A stretch of 64,000 nt of DNA, from contig NZ_SMGR01000002.1 in the NCBI RefSeq assembly GCF_004346865.1, positions 1 to 64,000 of the forward strand. Direction: 5' to 3'. Every line of letters starts with the position of its first letter. Positions within the stretch are counted from its first letter, which is position 1. Shown here piece by piece: positions 27,236 to 36,260 of the stretch. The DNA is from Shimia isoporae. GTDB lineage: Bacteria > Pseudomonadota > Alphaproteobacteria > Rhodobacterales > Rhodobacteraceae. The position numbers were made by a program, and so were the translations under genes. The notes under the pieces are model-generated. The model saw nothing but the letters and a program-made list of their open reading frames with translations, was not told the DNA's origin and searched no databases.

Positions 27236-27949
27236 ATGCCTGCAAAGCGCACACCAATTTGGCAGTCCATCGCCACTGCCCTCACCGAAGATATTACCGC
27301 TGGTCGCTATGAACCCGGGTCGAAACTTCCGACCGAAGCAGAACTGTCCGCAAGATTTGGCGTCAATCGCCACACCGTGCGGCACGCAATAAAATATATG
27401 TCTGCCAATGGCTTGGTGTACGCTCGCCGCGGTGCTGGTGTGTTTGTGACACTTGTTCCAACCGACTATGCCATCGGCAAACGCGTCCGGTACCATCGCA
27501 ATCTCGAACAAGCTGGCCGCTTGCCGGGCAAAGAAATTCTGCATCTGGAAACCCGACTTGCGGACGCGGAAGAAATCACGGCTCTGGCATTGCCCGACGG
27601 CGCAATGGTCCATGTATATGACGGACTCTCACTTGCGGACGGCCAACCAATCGCCGTTTTCCGATCCGTTTTTCCTGCAGAACGCTTTCCCGACCTTACC
27701 ACCGAACTGGAAAGGCTCCGGTCTGTTACTGCCGCCCTCAAAGAGTACGGCATCACCGACTACACGCGTGCCAACACTCGCCTTGCCGCCCGCCCGGCAT
27801 CCGCCACCCAAGCACTACGACTGCGTATCTCGGAAGGTGATCCGATCCTTCGTTCCATCGGCGTGAATGTAGACACTGAACAGCGGCCTATCGAATTTGG
27901 CACAACATGGTTTGCAGGGGATCGCGTTACCCTGACACTTTCAGAGTAA
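27236..27949 (+). CDS. phnF: GntR-family phosphonate regulator PhnF
   Basis: 237 residues: N-terminal GntR winged helix with ARFGVNRHTVRHAIKYMSANGLVYARRGAGVFV, and a C-terminal UTRA ligand-binding domain of the HutC subfamily. Divergent from phnG, so it likely controls the C-P lyase operon; ligand unknown. ATG 27236; no strong Shine-Dalgarno element is visible. The second PhnM-like gene follows 73 bp downstream and may be co-transcribed. Confidence 0.93.
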   Translation: MPAKRTPIWQSIATALTEDITAGRYEPGSKLPTEAELSARFGVNRHTVRHAIKYMSANGLVYARRGAGVFVTLVPTDYAIGKRVRYHRNLEQAGRLPGKEILHLETRLADAEEITALALPDGAMVHVYDGLSLADGQPIAVFRSVFPAERFPDLTTELERLRSVTAALKEYGITDYTRANTRLAARPASATQALRLRISEGDPILRSIGVNVDTEQRPIEFGTTWFAGDRVTLTLSE

Positions 27950-28022
27950 CGCAACAAACCCGTCACCTGCGCGACACACAAACATTTTATAAGGCTCGAC
28001 AAAACACGAGTTGAGCACGTTC

Positions 28023-29204
28023 ATGTCCAGTCCGACCCTATCCCTGCGCCTCACAGGTGCCAAAGTTTTGCGTGACGGCGAGCTTCAAATGCGGTCGCTG
28101 GTGATCAAAGGCGGTCGGATCGCAAAAGGCCCGCTGCCTGAAGTGGACCTGTCAGGGTACCTGCTGCTGCCTGGCATCATCGACATGCACGGCGATGCAT
28201 TCGAACGCCACATAGCGCCGCGGCCTTCCGCGCCGTTTCCACTTGAAATGGGCCTGCGTGCCACCGACCGCGACATGGCTACCAACGGCGTAACAACCGC
28301 ATGGCTTGCCCAAAGCTGGAGCTGGGAGGGCGGTCATCGCGGCCCCGACTTCGCCGAAAGCCTTTTTACGGCTCTCGATCATTACCGCCCTGAGGCGGTC
28401 AGCGACTTGCGTGTGCAAATCCGATGCGAAACGCACACTTCGGACACCGCTGAACGCCTGCTTGCGACGATCCGCAGGCATGACATCGACTACGTCGTCT
28501 TCAACAATCATCTCGACGAAGCAATGCAGCTTGCACGAGAAAAGCCCGAAGAAATTATGCTCTGGGCCAAGAAGAGTGGACGAACCGCAGACGAGCATAT
28601 GGCCATCGTGCGCGAGGCGTTCGAACAAGAGGCACGCGTCCCGCGATACCTCTGCAATCTGGCAGATGCTTTCGACACCCTCGGTGTGCGCTACGGCAGC
28701 CACGATGACCCGGACGCCGATACAAGAGAACGGTTTTCCCTGATTGGGGCTCGCATCTGCGAGTTCCCGACAGCTCGCGGTGCTGCAGCCGTTGCCAAAG
28801 CAGTGGGTGATCATGTCGTGATGGGGGCGCCAAACGTGGTGCGTGGCGGGTCGCAAGCCGGCAATATCCGCGCGACCAAATTGATCGAAGAGGGGCTCTG
28901 CGACGTTCTGGTCTCCGACTACCACTATCCTTCAATGGCAAAGGCCGCCTTTAGACTGGCGGATGACGGCCTATGCACTTTGCCCAAGGCCTGGGCGATG
29001 ATCTCGAAAACGCCGGCCGAAATTATGGGGCTGAGCGACCGCGGAGTTCTGGACTACGGCAAGCGCGCCGACATTGTAATTGTGAACGAACAAACCCACG
29101 CGGTCGAAGGCACGATTTCGGCAGGTCGCATCAGCCATCTCACCGGACCTGCGGCGCAGAGGTTTTTCACGGCGCCAATGGGTTTAAAATTGGCCGCCGA
29201 ATAA
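28023..29204 (+). CDS. Second PhnM-like amidohydrolase
   Basis: 393 residues, amidohydrolase fold related to PhnM: LLLPGIIDMHGDAFERHIAPRP, RCETHT, VFNNHLDEA, YGSHDDPDADTRE and GAPNVVRGGSQAGN. Compared with canonical PhnM, the first metal motif reads DMHGDAFERH instead of ELHTDNLERH and the central SLMDH block reads VFNNH. It likely acts on a related ribose phosphonate or a different triphosphate. ATG 28023 is favoured over the upstream TTG at 28011. It is separate from the main phnM at the other end of the cluster. Confidence 0.85.
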   Translation: MSSPTLSLRLTGAKVLRDGELQMRSLVIKGGRIAKGPLPEVDLSGYLLLPGIIDMHGDAFERHIAPRPSAPFPLEMGLRATDRDMATNGVTTAWLAQSWSWEGGHRGPDFAESLFTALDHYRPEAVSDLRVQIRCETHTSDTAERLLATIRRHDIDYVVFNNHLDEAMQLAREKPEEIMLWAKKSGRTADEHMAIVREAFEQEARVPRYLCNLADAFDTLGVRYGSHDDPDADTRERFSLIGARICEFPTARGAAAVAKAVGDHVVMGAPNVVRGGSQAGNIRATKLIEEGLCDVLVSDYHYPSMAKAAFRLADDGLCTLPKAWAMISKTPAEIMGLSDRGVLDYGKRADIVIVNEQTHAVEGTISAGRISHLTGPAAQRFFTAPMGLKLAAE

Positions 29205-29343
29205 CCCGTCGCTTTCTTTCGCTCTTTCGGCGACTTGTTCGTCTGATTGCGGCGATACCTCATACAGCCAATCTACAACGTCAACTGACCACTTTCCCCA
29301 AGAACGGGGAACTCCGCATTTTCCGGAGCGAGTGTGTTGTGCC

Positions 29344-29961
29344 TTATCCGCCGTACTTTTCAAGAAAGGCCTCAGCTTCAAGGCTACGAAAATCCAACAA
29401 AGCTGCCCGCAGTGCGTCATGCGTCCAATTCCACCACGCGAGATCGAGCAGGCGATCAGCGACGTTCTGGGAAAACCTCGGACGCAAAGGCGTCGCAGGC
29501 GTTCCCGCAACAATCATGTAGGGGGGCACATCCTTGGTTACGACGGCGCCCGCCGCCACAATGGATCCGTGCCCAATCGTGACCTCCGGTTTCACCATTG
29601 CTCCGTGACCGATCCACGTATCATGACCGATCCGAGCCACACGACTGGCGCGGTGCTCGAAAAATGCAGCATCATGCTCCGCGTCGTCAAAATAGTCGGC
29701 TGACCGGTATAGGAAATGGTGCAGCGACGCCGTCTGCATCGGGTGATCCGTAGCGCCGATCCGGCTGAAAGCGGCGATATTGGCAAATTTGCCGATTTCA
29801 GCGTTCGCCACTTCCGCCATTCGATCACAGTAAGAGTAGTCTCCAAAACGCGCATTGATGATGCGGCTTCCCTGACCAATTTCCACAAAGCGCCCATAGG
29901 CGACCTCGTGTAAAATACAATCGGGATGTATCAACGGGGCATCCGCCGAAAGTTTGGCCAT
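29344..29961 (-). CDS. Hexapeptide-repeat transferase of phosphonate metabolism
   Basis: 205 residues with left-handed beta-helix hexapeptide repeats (GQGSRIINARFGDYSYCDRM, IGKFANIAAFSRIG, IGHDTWIGHGAMVKPEVTIG, GSIVAAGAVVTKDVPPYMIV). It fits the phosphonate-associated transferase hexapeptide family, probably an acyltransferase using acetyl-CoA. ATG 29961 is chosen because AAGGA precedes it by 8 nt. Follows phnE2 on the same strand with a 27-bp gap and faces the second PhnM gene. Confidence 0.87.
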   Translation of the reverse strand: MAKLSADAPLIHPDCILHEVAYGRFVEIGQGSRIINARFGDYSYCDRMAEVANAEIGKFANIAAFSRIGATDHPMQTASLHHFLYRSADYFDDAEHDAAFFEHRASRVARIGHDTWIGHGAMVKPEVTIGHGSIVAAGAVVTKDVPPYMIVAGTPATPLRPRFSQNVADRLLDLAWWNWTHDALRAALLDFRSLEAEAFLEKYGG

Positions 29962-29988
29962 ACTGGATTCCTTCATTCGTCGTGTCTA

Positions 29989-31314
29989 TCAGCGTCCGCT
30001 GTCGTCGCCCGCTATGAGCTTGCGCCGAAGCCAGCCGGAGAACCAGTCCATCGCCATCACCATCAGGATGATAAGGACAATGTAGTAAGACACTTCTTCC
30101 CAGTCTTTCTGGGTAATGATCGCCTGAGTCAGCATCAGGCCGATACCCCCACCCGTGATCGCGCCAATGATGGTCGCACTGCGGGTGTTGCTTTCCAGAT
30201 AATAGAGGATTTGGCTCAGGAGCACCGGCGTCACCTGCGGGATCACGCCAAAACGATAGCGCTGTAGTGGCTTCGCACCGGTCGACTGGATGCCTTCAAT
30301 CTGCTTCTGATCCACATTTTCCAGCGCTTCTGAGAACATCTTGCCAAAGCTGCCTGTGTCCGTGATCAGAATCGCCAAGGCACCTGTCAAAGGACCCGGA
30401 CCAAAGGCACGGGACAATATAATGGTCCAGATCAGCGCATCCACACCGCGGAAGAAGTCAAAAAATCGCCGCGTCACCTGCCGGACAACCACGAAAGGCG
30501 AAAAGTTCTTCGCCGCCAGAAACGCCAGCGGCAAGGCCACGATCGCTGCGCCCATGGTGCCCAGGAAAGCCATCAAGATGGTTTCAAAAATCGCCCATGC
30601 CACGTCCTGATGACGCCACATCTTGTTGGTCCAGAAGTCCTGCCAAACATCGGCGGCCTCGCCCCCTAATGCCCGAGCCATGACTTCGCCGAAGCCAAGA
30701 CCGTGATAGGGGCTATCGAGCGTGAAGAAAAACAGTTCCCAGCCCATGAAATACCGGAACACCTCAGTGCGGTTGCGCGTCACCGTCAGGCGGCCGGCCT
30801 CCGTCGTGATCGCCATGCGGTTCTTGGACGCGTTGATCCACTCCGGCACCTCGTCCGTCGGAAACACCGCCTGCACACCTTTGGCGCGGCTCGGCTGCGC
30901 TGTGATAAGCCCATAACCCGGCACGTCGTAGCTGACAAAATTGTCGGCCCCAAAAGTCACCACATGCCCGTCACCCAGATCGATCACCGTCTCGGTGTCG
31001 CCCAGCGTCACCCACTCCGGCGCAGTGCCTTCGGCATAGGTGCCCTTGCGCTCGCCTTCAATCGCAGCGCTGATTTCACCACTACGATTGTCACGCGTGA
31101 CATGCGTTTTGTAGCTGTAGCTGTCCGCGACAAGCGAACGCGCATTGTCGGCATCAATCCGCTGCGCCAACCCGGGAATATCGAAGGAAAAGAAGATGTA
31201 GGTCAGGTAAGCCAACACCAGTGCGGGCATGCCAAAGCTCACCATCTTCTTGCGCGAGAAATGTCGATCCGCCTGAACCTTCAGGAAGTCGCCTTCGTTT
31301 GCTGCGATGCTCAT
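29989..31314 (-). CDS. phnE: Phosphonate ABC transporter permease PhnE (second, long form)
   Basis: 441 residues. C-terminal permease core with the EAA-like loop EALENVDQKQIEGIQSTGAKPLQRYRFGVIPQ and several membrane segments. Unlike the first PhnE it has about 190 soluble residues (roughly 50-240) between the first and second membrane segments, predicted periplasmic and rich in beta-type residues. Start overlaps the stop of the upstream phnE by 4 nt. Pairs with PhnC and PhnD for import of phosphonates. Confidence 0.92.
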   Translation of the reverse strand: MSIAANEGDFLKVQADRHFSRKKMVSFGMPALVLAYLTYIFFSFDIPGLAQRIDADNARSLVADSYSYKTHVTRDNRSGEISAAIEGERKGTYAEGTAPEWVTLGDTETVIDLGDGHVVTFGADNFVSYDVPGYGLITAQPSRAKGVQAVFPTDEVPEWINASKNRMAITTEAGRLTVTRNRTEVFRYFMGWELFFFTLDSPYHGLGFGEVMARALGGEAADVWQDFWTNKMWRHQDVAWAIFETILMAFLGTMGAAIVALPLAFLAAKNFSPFVVVRQVTRRFFDFFRGVDALIWTIILSRAFGPGPLTGALAILITDTGSFGKMFSEALENVDQKQIEGIQSTGAKPLQRYRFGVIPQVTPVLLSQILYYLESNTRSATIIGAITGGGIGLMLTQAIITQKDWEEVSYYIVLIILMVMAMDWFSGWLRRKLIAGDDSGR

Positions 31315-32195
31315 ACCGATGCCTTTTCCATAGTCGCGGAGGTCTTGCCGTGTGTCAGGCGCTCGCGCACCACGGACGACAGCTGGTCAACGATCACAAT
31401 GGTCGCAAACAGCAGGATGAAAATCGCCAGAGCTTCGTCGTATTGCCCTTTGCCCCAGCTCATCGCGTTCTTCAGCTCATAGCCAATGCCGCCCGCACCA
31501 ACAAAACCGAGAATGGCCGAGGCCCGGATGTTGATCTCAAAGCGCAGCAGCGCATAGCTGAAGTAGTTGGGCGCAACTTGCGGAATTACACCGAGCCACA
31601 TCCGCTGGCTCCAGGTCGCGCCCACCGATTGAAGGCCCTCAATGGGTTTCAGCGAGGCGTTTTCGTTCACCTCGGAGAAAAGCTTACCCAGCGCGCCCGC
31701 GGTGTGGAACGCAATAGCGATCATCGCCGGCACCGGACCGCCGCCCATCACAAAAATCAGAACCAATGCAATCACGATCTCCGGCATCGCCCGCATGATA
31801 TCCATGATGCGCCGGAAGAACCCGATCATGCGGGGCCACTTTGCCATGCCGCGCGTTGAGAGAAGCGACAGGACGATTGCCGACATCGCACCAATCAGCG
31901 TCGATGCACCGGCAATATTGATCGTTTCGATTAGCGAAGGCAGGAATTTCACGAAATGCGCTGGCATTTCGTCTAGTTTGCCAAGCGCCTCCCCCAAAAC
32001 CTCCTTGGGGAAATCAAAGAAACGGCTCAGCCCGTCCCAGAAGCCGCCAGCGTTGCGGTCGTCTGCGATCATGAACCCGGAAACCATCAACGCAATGAAA
32101 ATCACCAGAATGATGCCATTCATCACCCGCTTGCGTCGCACTTGCGCCATGTATTCGGCGCGAAAGTCGGTGACGCTTCCCGTCAGTTCAGTCAT
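31311..32195 (-). CDS. phnE: Phosphonate ABC transporter permease PhnE (first)
   Basis: 294 residues, inner-membrane permease with about six membrane segments; the coupling loop ENASLKPIEGLQSVGATWSQRMWLGVIPQ is the EAA-type motif of PhnE. ATG 32195 has GGAAGGG upstream. Lies 69 bp after phnD, with a terminator-like hairpin in the gap. Confidence 0.94.
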   Translation of the reverse strand: MTELTGSVTDFRAEYMAQVRRKRVMNGIILVIFIALMVSGFMIADDRNAGGFWDGLSRFFDFPKEVLGEALGKLDEMPAHFVKFLPSLIETINIAGASTLIGAMSAIVLSLLSTRGMAKWPRMIGFFRRIMDIMRAMPEIVIALVLIFVMGGGPVPAMIAIAFHTAGALGKLFSEVNENASLKPIEGLQSVGATWSQRMWLGVIPQVAPNYFSYALLRFEINIRASAILGFVGAGGIGYELKNAMSWGKGQYDEALAIFILLFATIVIVDQLSSVVRERLTHGKTSATMEKASV

Positions 32196-32212
32196 GGGGG
32201 CCCTTCCTCATC

Positions 32213-32248
32213 AAAAAAGCAGACCCCGCGGCGGAGGCGGGACCTGCT
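32213..32248 (-). terminator. Hairpin with T-tract between phnD and phnE
   Basis: On the minus strand AGCAGGTCCCGC, a short loop and GCGGGGTCTGCT are followed by TTTTTT. This looks like an intra-operon partial terminator or mRNA-stabilising hairpin, common after genes for periplasmic binding proteins. Confidence 0.8.
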
Positions 32249-32264
32249 ATATCCTGCGCGCGTC

Positions 32265-33167
32265 TTAGTTGGACTTCAGCTTGCGCGCTTCGATGATCAC
32301 TTCGTAGGCGTCGTGGCCGATCGGCTGCAGGCCTTTGGCTTCACCCGCCAGAACGCCATAGGCGCAATCCGGGTCGATGGACGGCAGCGAAGCCATCAGC
32401 GCGGTGAACTTGACTTTCACGTCTTCCGGCAGGTCTTTGCGCAGAACAACGGGGCCTTCCGGGATCGGCTTGGACTGCCAGATCTGAACCAGCTCGTTCA
32501 TGTCCACAAGACCAGCGTCAACCGCACGACGCAGAGCGCCAGAGTTGTAGCCGTCTTCCCATTCGCCCAGGCCGTCGGCCCAGGTCACACCGGCGTCGAT
32601 GTCGCCGTTATATACTGCAACGATGGTCTGCTCGTGGCCGCCGGTGAATTTCACTTCGCCGAAGTAGTCGCCGGAGGTCATGGTGGAACCGGTTGCTTCA
32701 GGGATCTCGATGGACGGGATCAGGAAGCCGGAGGTGGAGTTCGGGTCACCAAAGCCAAAGACTTTGCCCTTCATCGCTTCCAGATCTTCGATGCCCGCGT
32801 CCTTGCGTGCAAAGCCAACAGAGTAGTAGCCGTAGCCGCCGTCAACGTTCACCTTAACCAGGATCGGCTCAACCGCTTCCGGGTCGGACAGATAGGTTTT
32901 CGCGTAGCCGGACGCGCCCAGCCATGCCATGTCGATGGTGCCGCCCAGCAGGCCCTGGATCACGCCGTTATAGTCGGCCGGTGCGAACAGTTTGGTGGGC
33001 ACACCCAGAAGCTCTTCGGTTTTTGCGCGCAGGCACTCGTTGTTGTTCATGCGGTCTTGCGCGTTCTCGCCGCCCAGCAGACCGATGCGGAATTCGGTGA
33101 TGTCTTCTGCCATGACCGGTGCGGTCAGAGCAGTGGTTGCCAGTACGGCTGCGATCAGTTTTTTCAT
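32265..33167 (-). CDS. phnD: Phosphonate ABC transporter substrate-binding protein
   Basis: 300 residues with a Sec signal peptide (MKKLIAAVLATTALTAPVMA, cleavage after AMA-type site near 20) and the mature start EDITEFRIGLLGGEN. The PhnD fold is indicated by YNGVIQGLLGGTIDMAWLGASGYAK and FGDPNSTSGFLIPS. Captures phosphonates (or related phosphorus compounds) in the periplasm. ATG 33167 has GGAGAGAGA upstream; an upstream frame opening is not used. A terminator-like hairpin follows. Confidence 0.95.
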   Translation of the reverse strand: MKKLIAAVLATTALTAPVMAEDITEFRIGLLGGENAQDRMNNNECLRAKTEELLGVPTKLFAPADYNGVIQGLLGGTIDMAWLGASGYAKTYLSDPEAVEPILVKVNVDGGYGYYSVGFARKDAGIEDLEAMKGKVFGFGDPNSTSGFLIPSIEIPEATGSTMTSGDYFGEVKFTGGHEQTIVAVYNGDIDAGVTWADGLGEWEDGYNSGALRRAVDAGLVDMNELVQIWQSKPIPEGPVVLRKDLPEDVKVKFTALMASLPSIDPDCAYGVLAGEAKGLQPIGHDAYEVIIEARKLKSN

Positions 33168-33225
33168 CTTCTCTCTCCGGTTGGTAAATGTCCCACGCAT
33201 TTTTGCGCGGGGGTCGTGATGAAAC

Positions 33226-34047
<822 letters not shown>

Positions 34048-34088
34048 ACTGTGTTGGGGCGCTGATAGGGCCGATCCTCAAAGCAAAA

Positions 34089-34115
34089 ATGTCAGTTTAT
34101 TGACTCTTTTGTAAC
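34089..34115 (-). promoter_or_regulatory. Weak candidate Pho box upstream of phnC
   Basis: The + strand shows TGTCAGTTTAT followed by TGACTCTTTTG and then TAACG, 11-base spaced units that loosely resemble the PhoB pattern (CTGTCAT-like half-sites). The match is poor in the second and third units. Phosphate control of a C-P lyase operon is expected, so it is noted as a low-confidence site. Confidence 0.25.
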
Positions 34116-34312
34116 GTCGCCAACCTCAGTTGCGGCTTGCGGCGCGAGGCTTCAAGCGCGCAATTTCACCCAAATCCCTCGATTTCTAAGATTTTTTCGG
34201 CTGGTCTGTAACTGCGCACACAGCTCGCTGCCAATTGAGGAAAATTCAGTTTCCGATTGCGCGTTTTCTCTCTTGACCCTGCCGCCGGTTAGGCCTAAAT
34301 CGCCTCCACCGT

Positions 34313-34389
34313 GGCGGTATAGCTCAGTTGGTTAGAGCAGCGGAATCATAATCCGCGTGTCCGGGGTTCAAGTCCCTGTACCGCCACCA
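34313..34389 (+). tRNA. tRNA with CAU anticodon (Met, or Ile if lysidine-modified)
   Basis: 77 nt including CCA. Acceptor stem GGCGGTA pairs with TACCGCC; D-arm AGCTCAGTTGGTTAGAGC; anticodon arm GCGGA-ATCATAA-TCCGC gives anticodon CAU; T-arm GGGGTTCAAGTCCCT; encoded ACCA at the end. A perfect first acceptor pair argues against the initiator tRNA. Elongator Met is most likely; tRNA-Ile2 (CAU modified by TilS) cannot be excluded. It is followed by a terminator at 34401. Confidence 0.95.
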
Positions 34390-34400
34390 CAGAATTCCAG

Positions 34401-34436
34401 AAGCCCGGATGGATCTCCATCCGGGCTTTGTTTTTT
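34401..34436 (+). terminator. Terminator after the tRNA
   Basis: AAGCCCGGATGG-ATCT-CCATCCGGGCTT forms a near-perfect 12-bp stem followed by TGTTTTTT. Confidence 0.9.
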
Positions 34437-34521
34437 GTTGTTACTTTCTTCGTGCTACTATCGCTCCCACACGCAACGCCAGCTGCATTTTTGGCGACTT
34501 CATTTTTTTAGGAGCATTCTC

Positions 34522-35724
34522 GTGGCCGAGCATTTTACCCAATCCGAATGGGACACTATCAACGACCATCTGGATCAAGACCCTTCAGCTTACGGTTTAC
34601 CAGAGCGACGGGACGGATCCATTGTCCTGCTGAGCTGGAACATCCGCAAATTTGGCGCCTTTCAGGAAAACGGCAAACTCAAGAAGTCCAGTGGTGCATT
34701 TGACATGATACAAAAGGTCTGTGCTTCGGCAGACTTGGTTGCCATCCAAGAAGTCTTGACGGACACCGCGAGCCTTTACGAATTGCGTGACCGTCTCCGT
34801 GCGGGCGGCTCTCCGTGGGATGTCGTCGTCAGCGACGTTACCGGAATGGCGCCTGGCTACGACGGCATGGCCGAACGCCATGCATTTCTTTACCGCTCTG
34901 ACCGTATAGAACGCGGTGATCTTGCCTCAGATCTTTCCTTTGACCGGTCCGCAGTTGTGACCAACACCAATGCTGCATTGCAGGTCATGGTCTCAAAGGA
35001 GGTCGAGAAAGCCGGCAAGGAGGGTTTCTTCAAGCAGGTCACGGAATGGCTAGGAGGACAATCCAAACTTGTTGGCGCCAAGTTCAAGCGGTTCGTGCAA
35101 TTCATCCGCACGCCCCATATCGTCGAATTCCTGGTCAAGGGAGAGACTGGGACATATGAACTTTATGTGGTCAACGCGCACCTCGTGTCCGGGAAATCCA
35201 AGACAGAACGAGAGCTGGAATTCTTCGCATTACTGGAATGGCTCCTGCTCGACAGCCGAACCACCTGTGTTGAAAACGGCAAAACGTTTGTGCTCATGGC
35301 CGATCTCAATCTCGACTTCAAGGCTGACGTGGACAAACGGCGGGCCGCTTTCGAGGAATACATGACTTCCATCAACAGCGAGAAGAACCTTCAAGCCAAG
35401 GTGAATTTCCCATTTCTGGACGGTGATCACTTCACCAATGCTCGGGGAACGGAAACATTTGACCATATCGCGTGGGTCACAAACGACCACCGCTTTCCGC
35501 GCGGAAGGCACAACCCAAATGCCGGAACCTTCGGGCCAGATGAATACGACTACGGCATGTTCAACTTCGTGAAAGCCTTTGCCGACGCAGGCCCCGGCCA
35601 GGCATCAGATGGCAACCCCGACTTTGACAAATACGTGCACGACTTCACGGATCACATGCCGATCTGGGTGCGCCTGCCGATTCCACATTCGAACCAAACT
35701 GATTTTTCCGTATCCGAAGACTAG
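34522..35724 (+). CDS. Endonuclease/exonuclease/phosphatase (EEP) superfamily protein
   Basis: 400 residues. Motifs of the DNase I/EEP fold: VLLSWNIRKFG, VAIQEVL (catalytic Glu), VVNAHLVSG, VLMADLNLD (Asp-x-Asn) and the C-terminal FTDHMPIWV (Asp-His). Substrate may be DNA, an inositol phosphate or a lipid; no signal peptide is visible so it is probably cytosolic. GTG 34522 has AGGAG at 34510-34514 with a 7-nt spacer. It starts 133 bp after the tRNA, a classical insertion hotspot, but no integrase is near. Ends 3 bp before the convergent RidA gene. Confidence 0.85.
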   Translation: MAEHFTQSEWDTINDHLDQDPSAYGLPERRDGSIVLLSWNIRKFGAFQENGKLKKSSGAFDMIQKVCASADLVAIQEVLTDTASLYELRDRLRAGGSPWDVVVSDVTGMAPGYDGMAERHAFLYRSDRIERGDLASDLSFDRSAVVTNTNAALQVMVSKEVEKAGKEGFFKQVTEWLGGQSKLVGAKFKRFVQFIRTPHIVEFLVKGETGTYELYVVNAHLVSGKSKTERELEFFALLEWLLLDSRTTCVENGKTFVLMADLNLDFKADVDKRRAAFEEYMTSINSEKNLQAKVNFPFLDGDHFTNARGTETFDHIAWVTNDHRFPRGRHNPNAGTFGPDEYDYGMFNFVKAFADAGPGQASDGNPDFDKYVHDFTDHMPIWVRLPIPHSNQTDFSVSED

Positions 35725-35727
35725 GGA

Positions 35728-36213
35728 TCAGTCGCGCAAAACGACTTCGGCCTCAACCTCGATTGCAAAATTCATCGGCAATCCCGCCGTACCAATTGCG
35801 GAGCGCGCATGGCGTCCCACATCAGGCCCGAAAACGTCAAGCACCACATCGCTGAACCCATTGATCACCAGATGTTGTTCGCTATAGCCCGGCGCCGAGT
35901 TGACCATGCCAAAAACACGCACCCATCCGGCTATGCGGTCCAGATCGCCAATCTCGGCCTTCACATTCGCGAGCACCGCCAGAGCAATGTCGCGAGATGC
36001 TTGATAGCCCTCTTCGGTGGTCATATCCGCGCCAAGTTGCCCGAATGGCCCACCAATGCTTCCATCCGCATTTGATTTGGGATGCCCGGAAATCAACAGC
36101 CGGTCGTCCCGCTGGTTGACCAGCGAGAACGGCAAATGCACCGCTGCAGGGATGACAGTGGCAGCGGGGAGTTCGAGCCCAAGGTCTTTGAGACGCGCTT
36201 CAATCATCGACAT
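35728..36213 (-). CDS. RidA/YjgF-family protein
   Basis: 161 residues with RDDRLLISGHPKSN, GWVRVFGMVNSAPGYSEQHLVINGFSD and GRHARSAIGTAGLPMNFAIEVEAEVVL, the RidA core with the conserved Arg (in GRHARSA). RidA proteins deaminate reactive enamine/imine intermediates formed by PLP enzymes. The paralogue is the longer, YjgF-variant type. It is upstream of nothing on its strand and 47 bp after the indolepyruvate oxidoreductase stop, so it may be transcribed with it. Confidence 0.9.
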   Translation of the reverse strand: MSMIEARLKDLGLELPAATVIPAAVHLPFSLVNQRDDRLLISGHPKSNADGSIGGPFGQLGADMTTEEGYQASRDIALAVLANVKAEIGDLDRIAGWVRVFGMVNSAPGYSEQHLVINGFSDVVLDVFGPDVGRHARSAIGTAGLPMNFAIEVEAEVVLRD

Positions 36214-36260
36214 ATTGTAACTCCAACTCAGTTGTTTCTGGCGACCCTATTTCTTTAGGC

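Noticed and set aside
34313..34389. Integrative element anchored at the tRNA
   Set aside because: No integrase, no repeated tRNA 3' end and normal genes on both sides.
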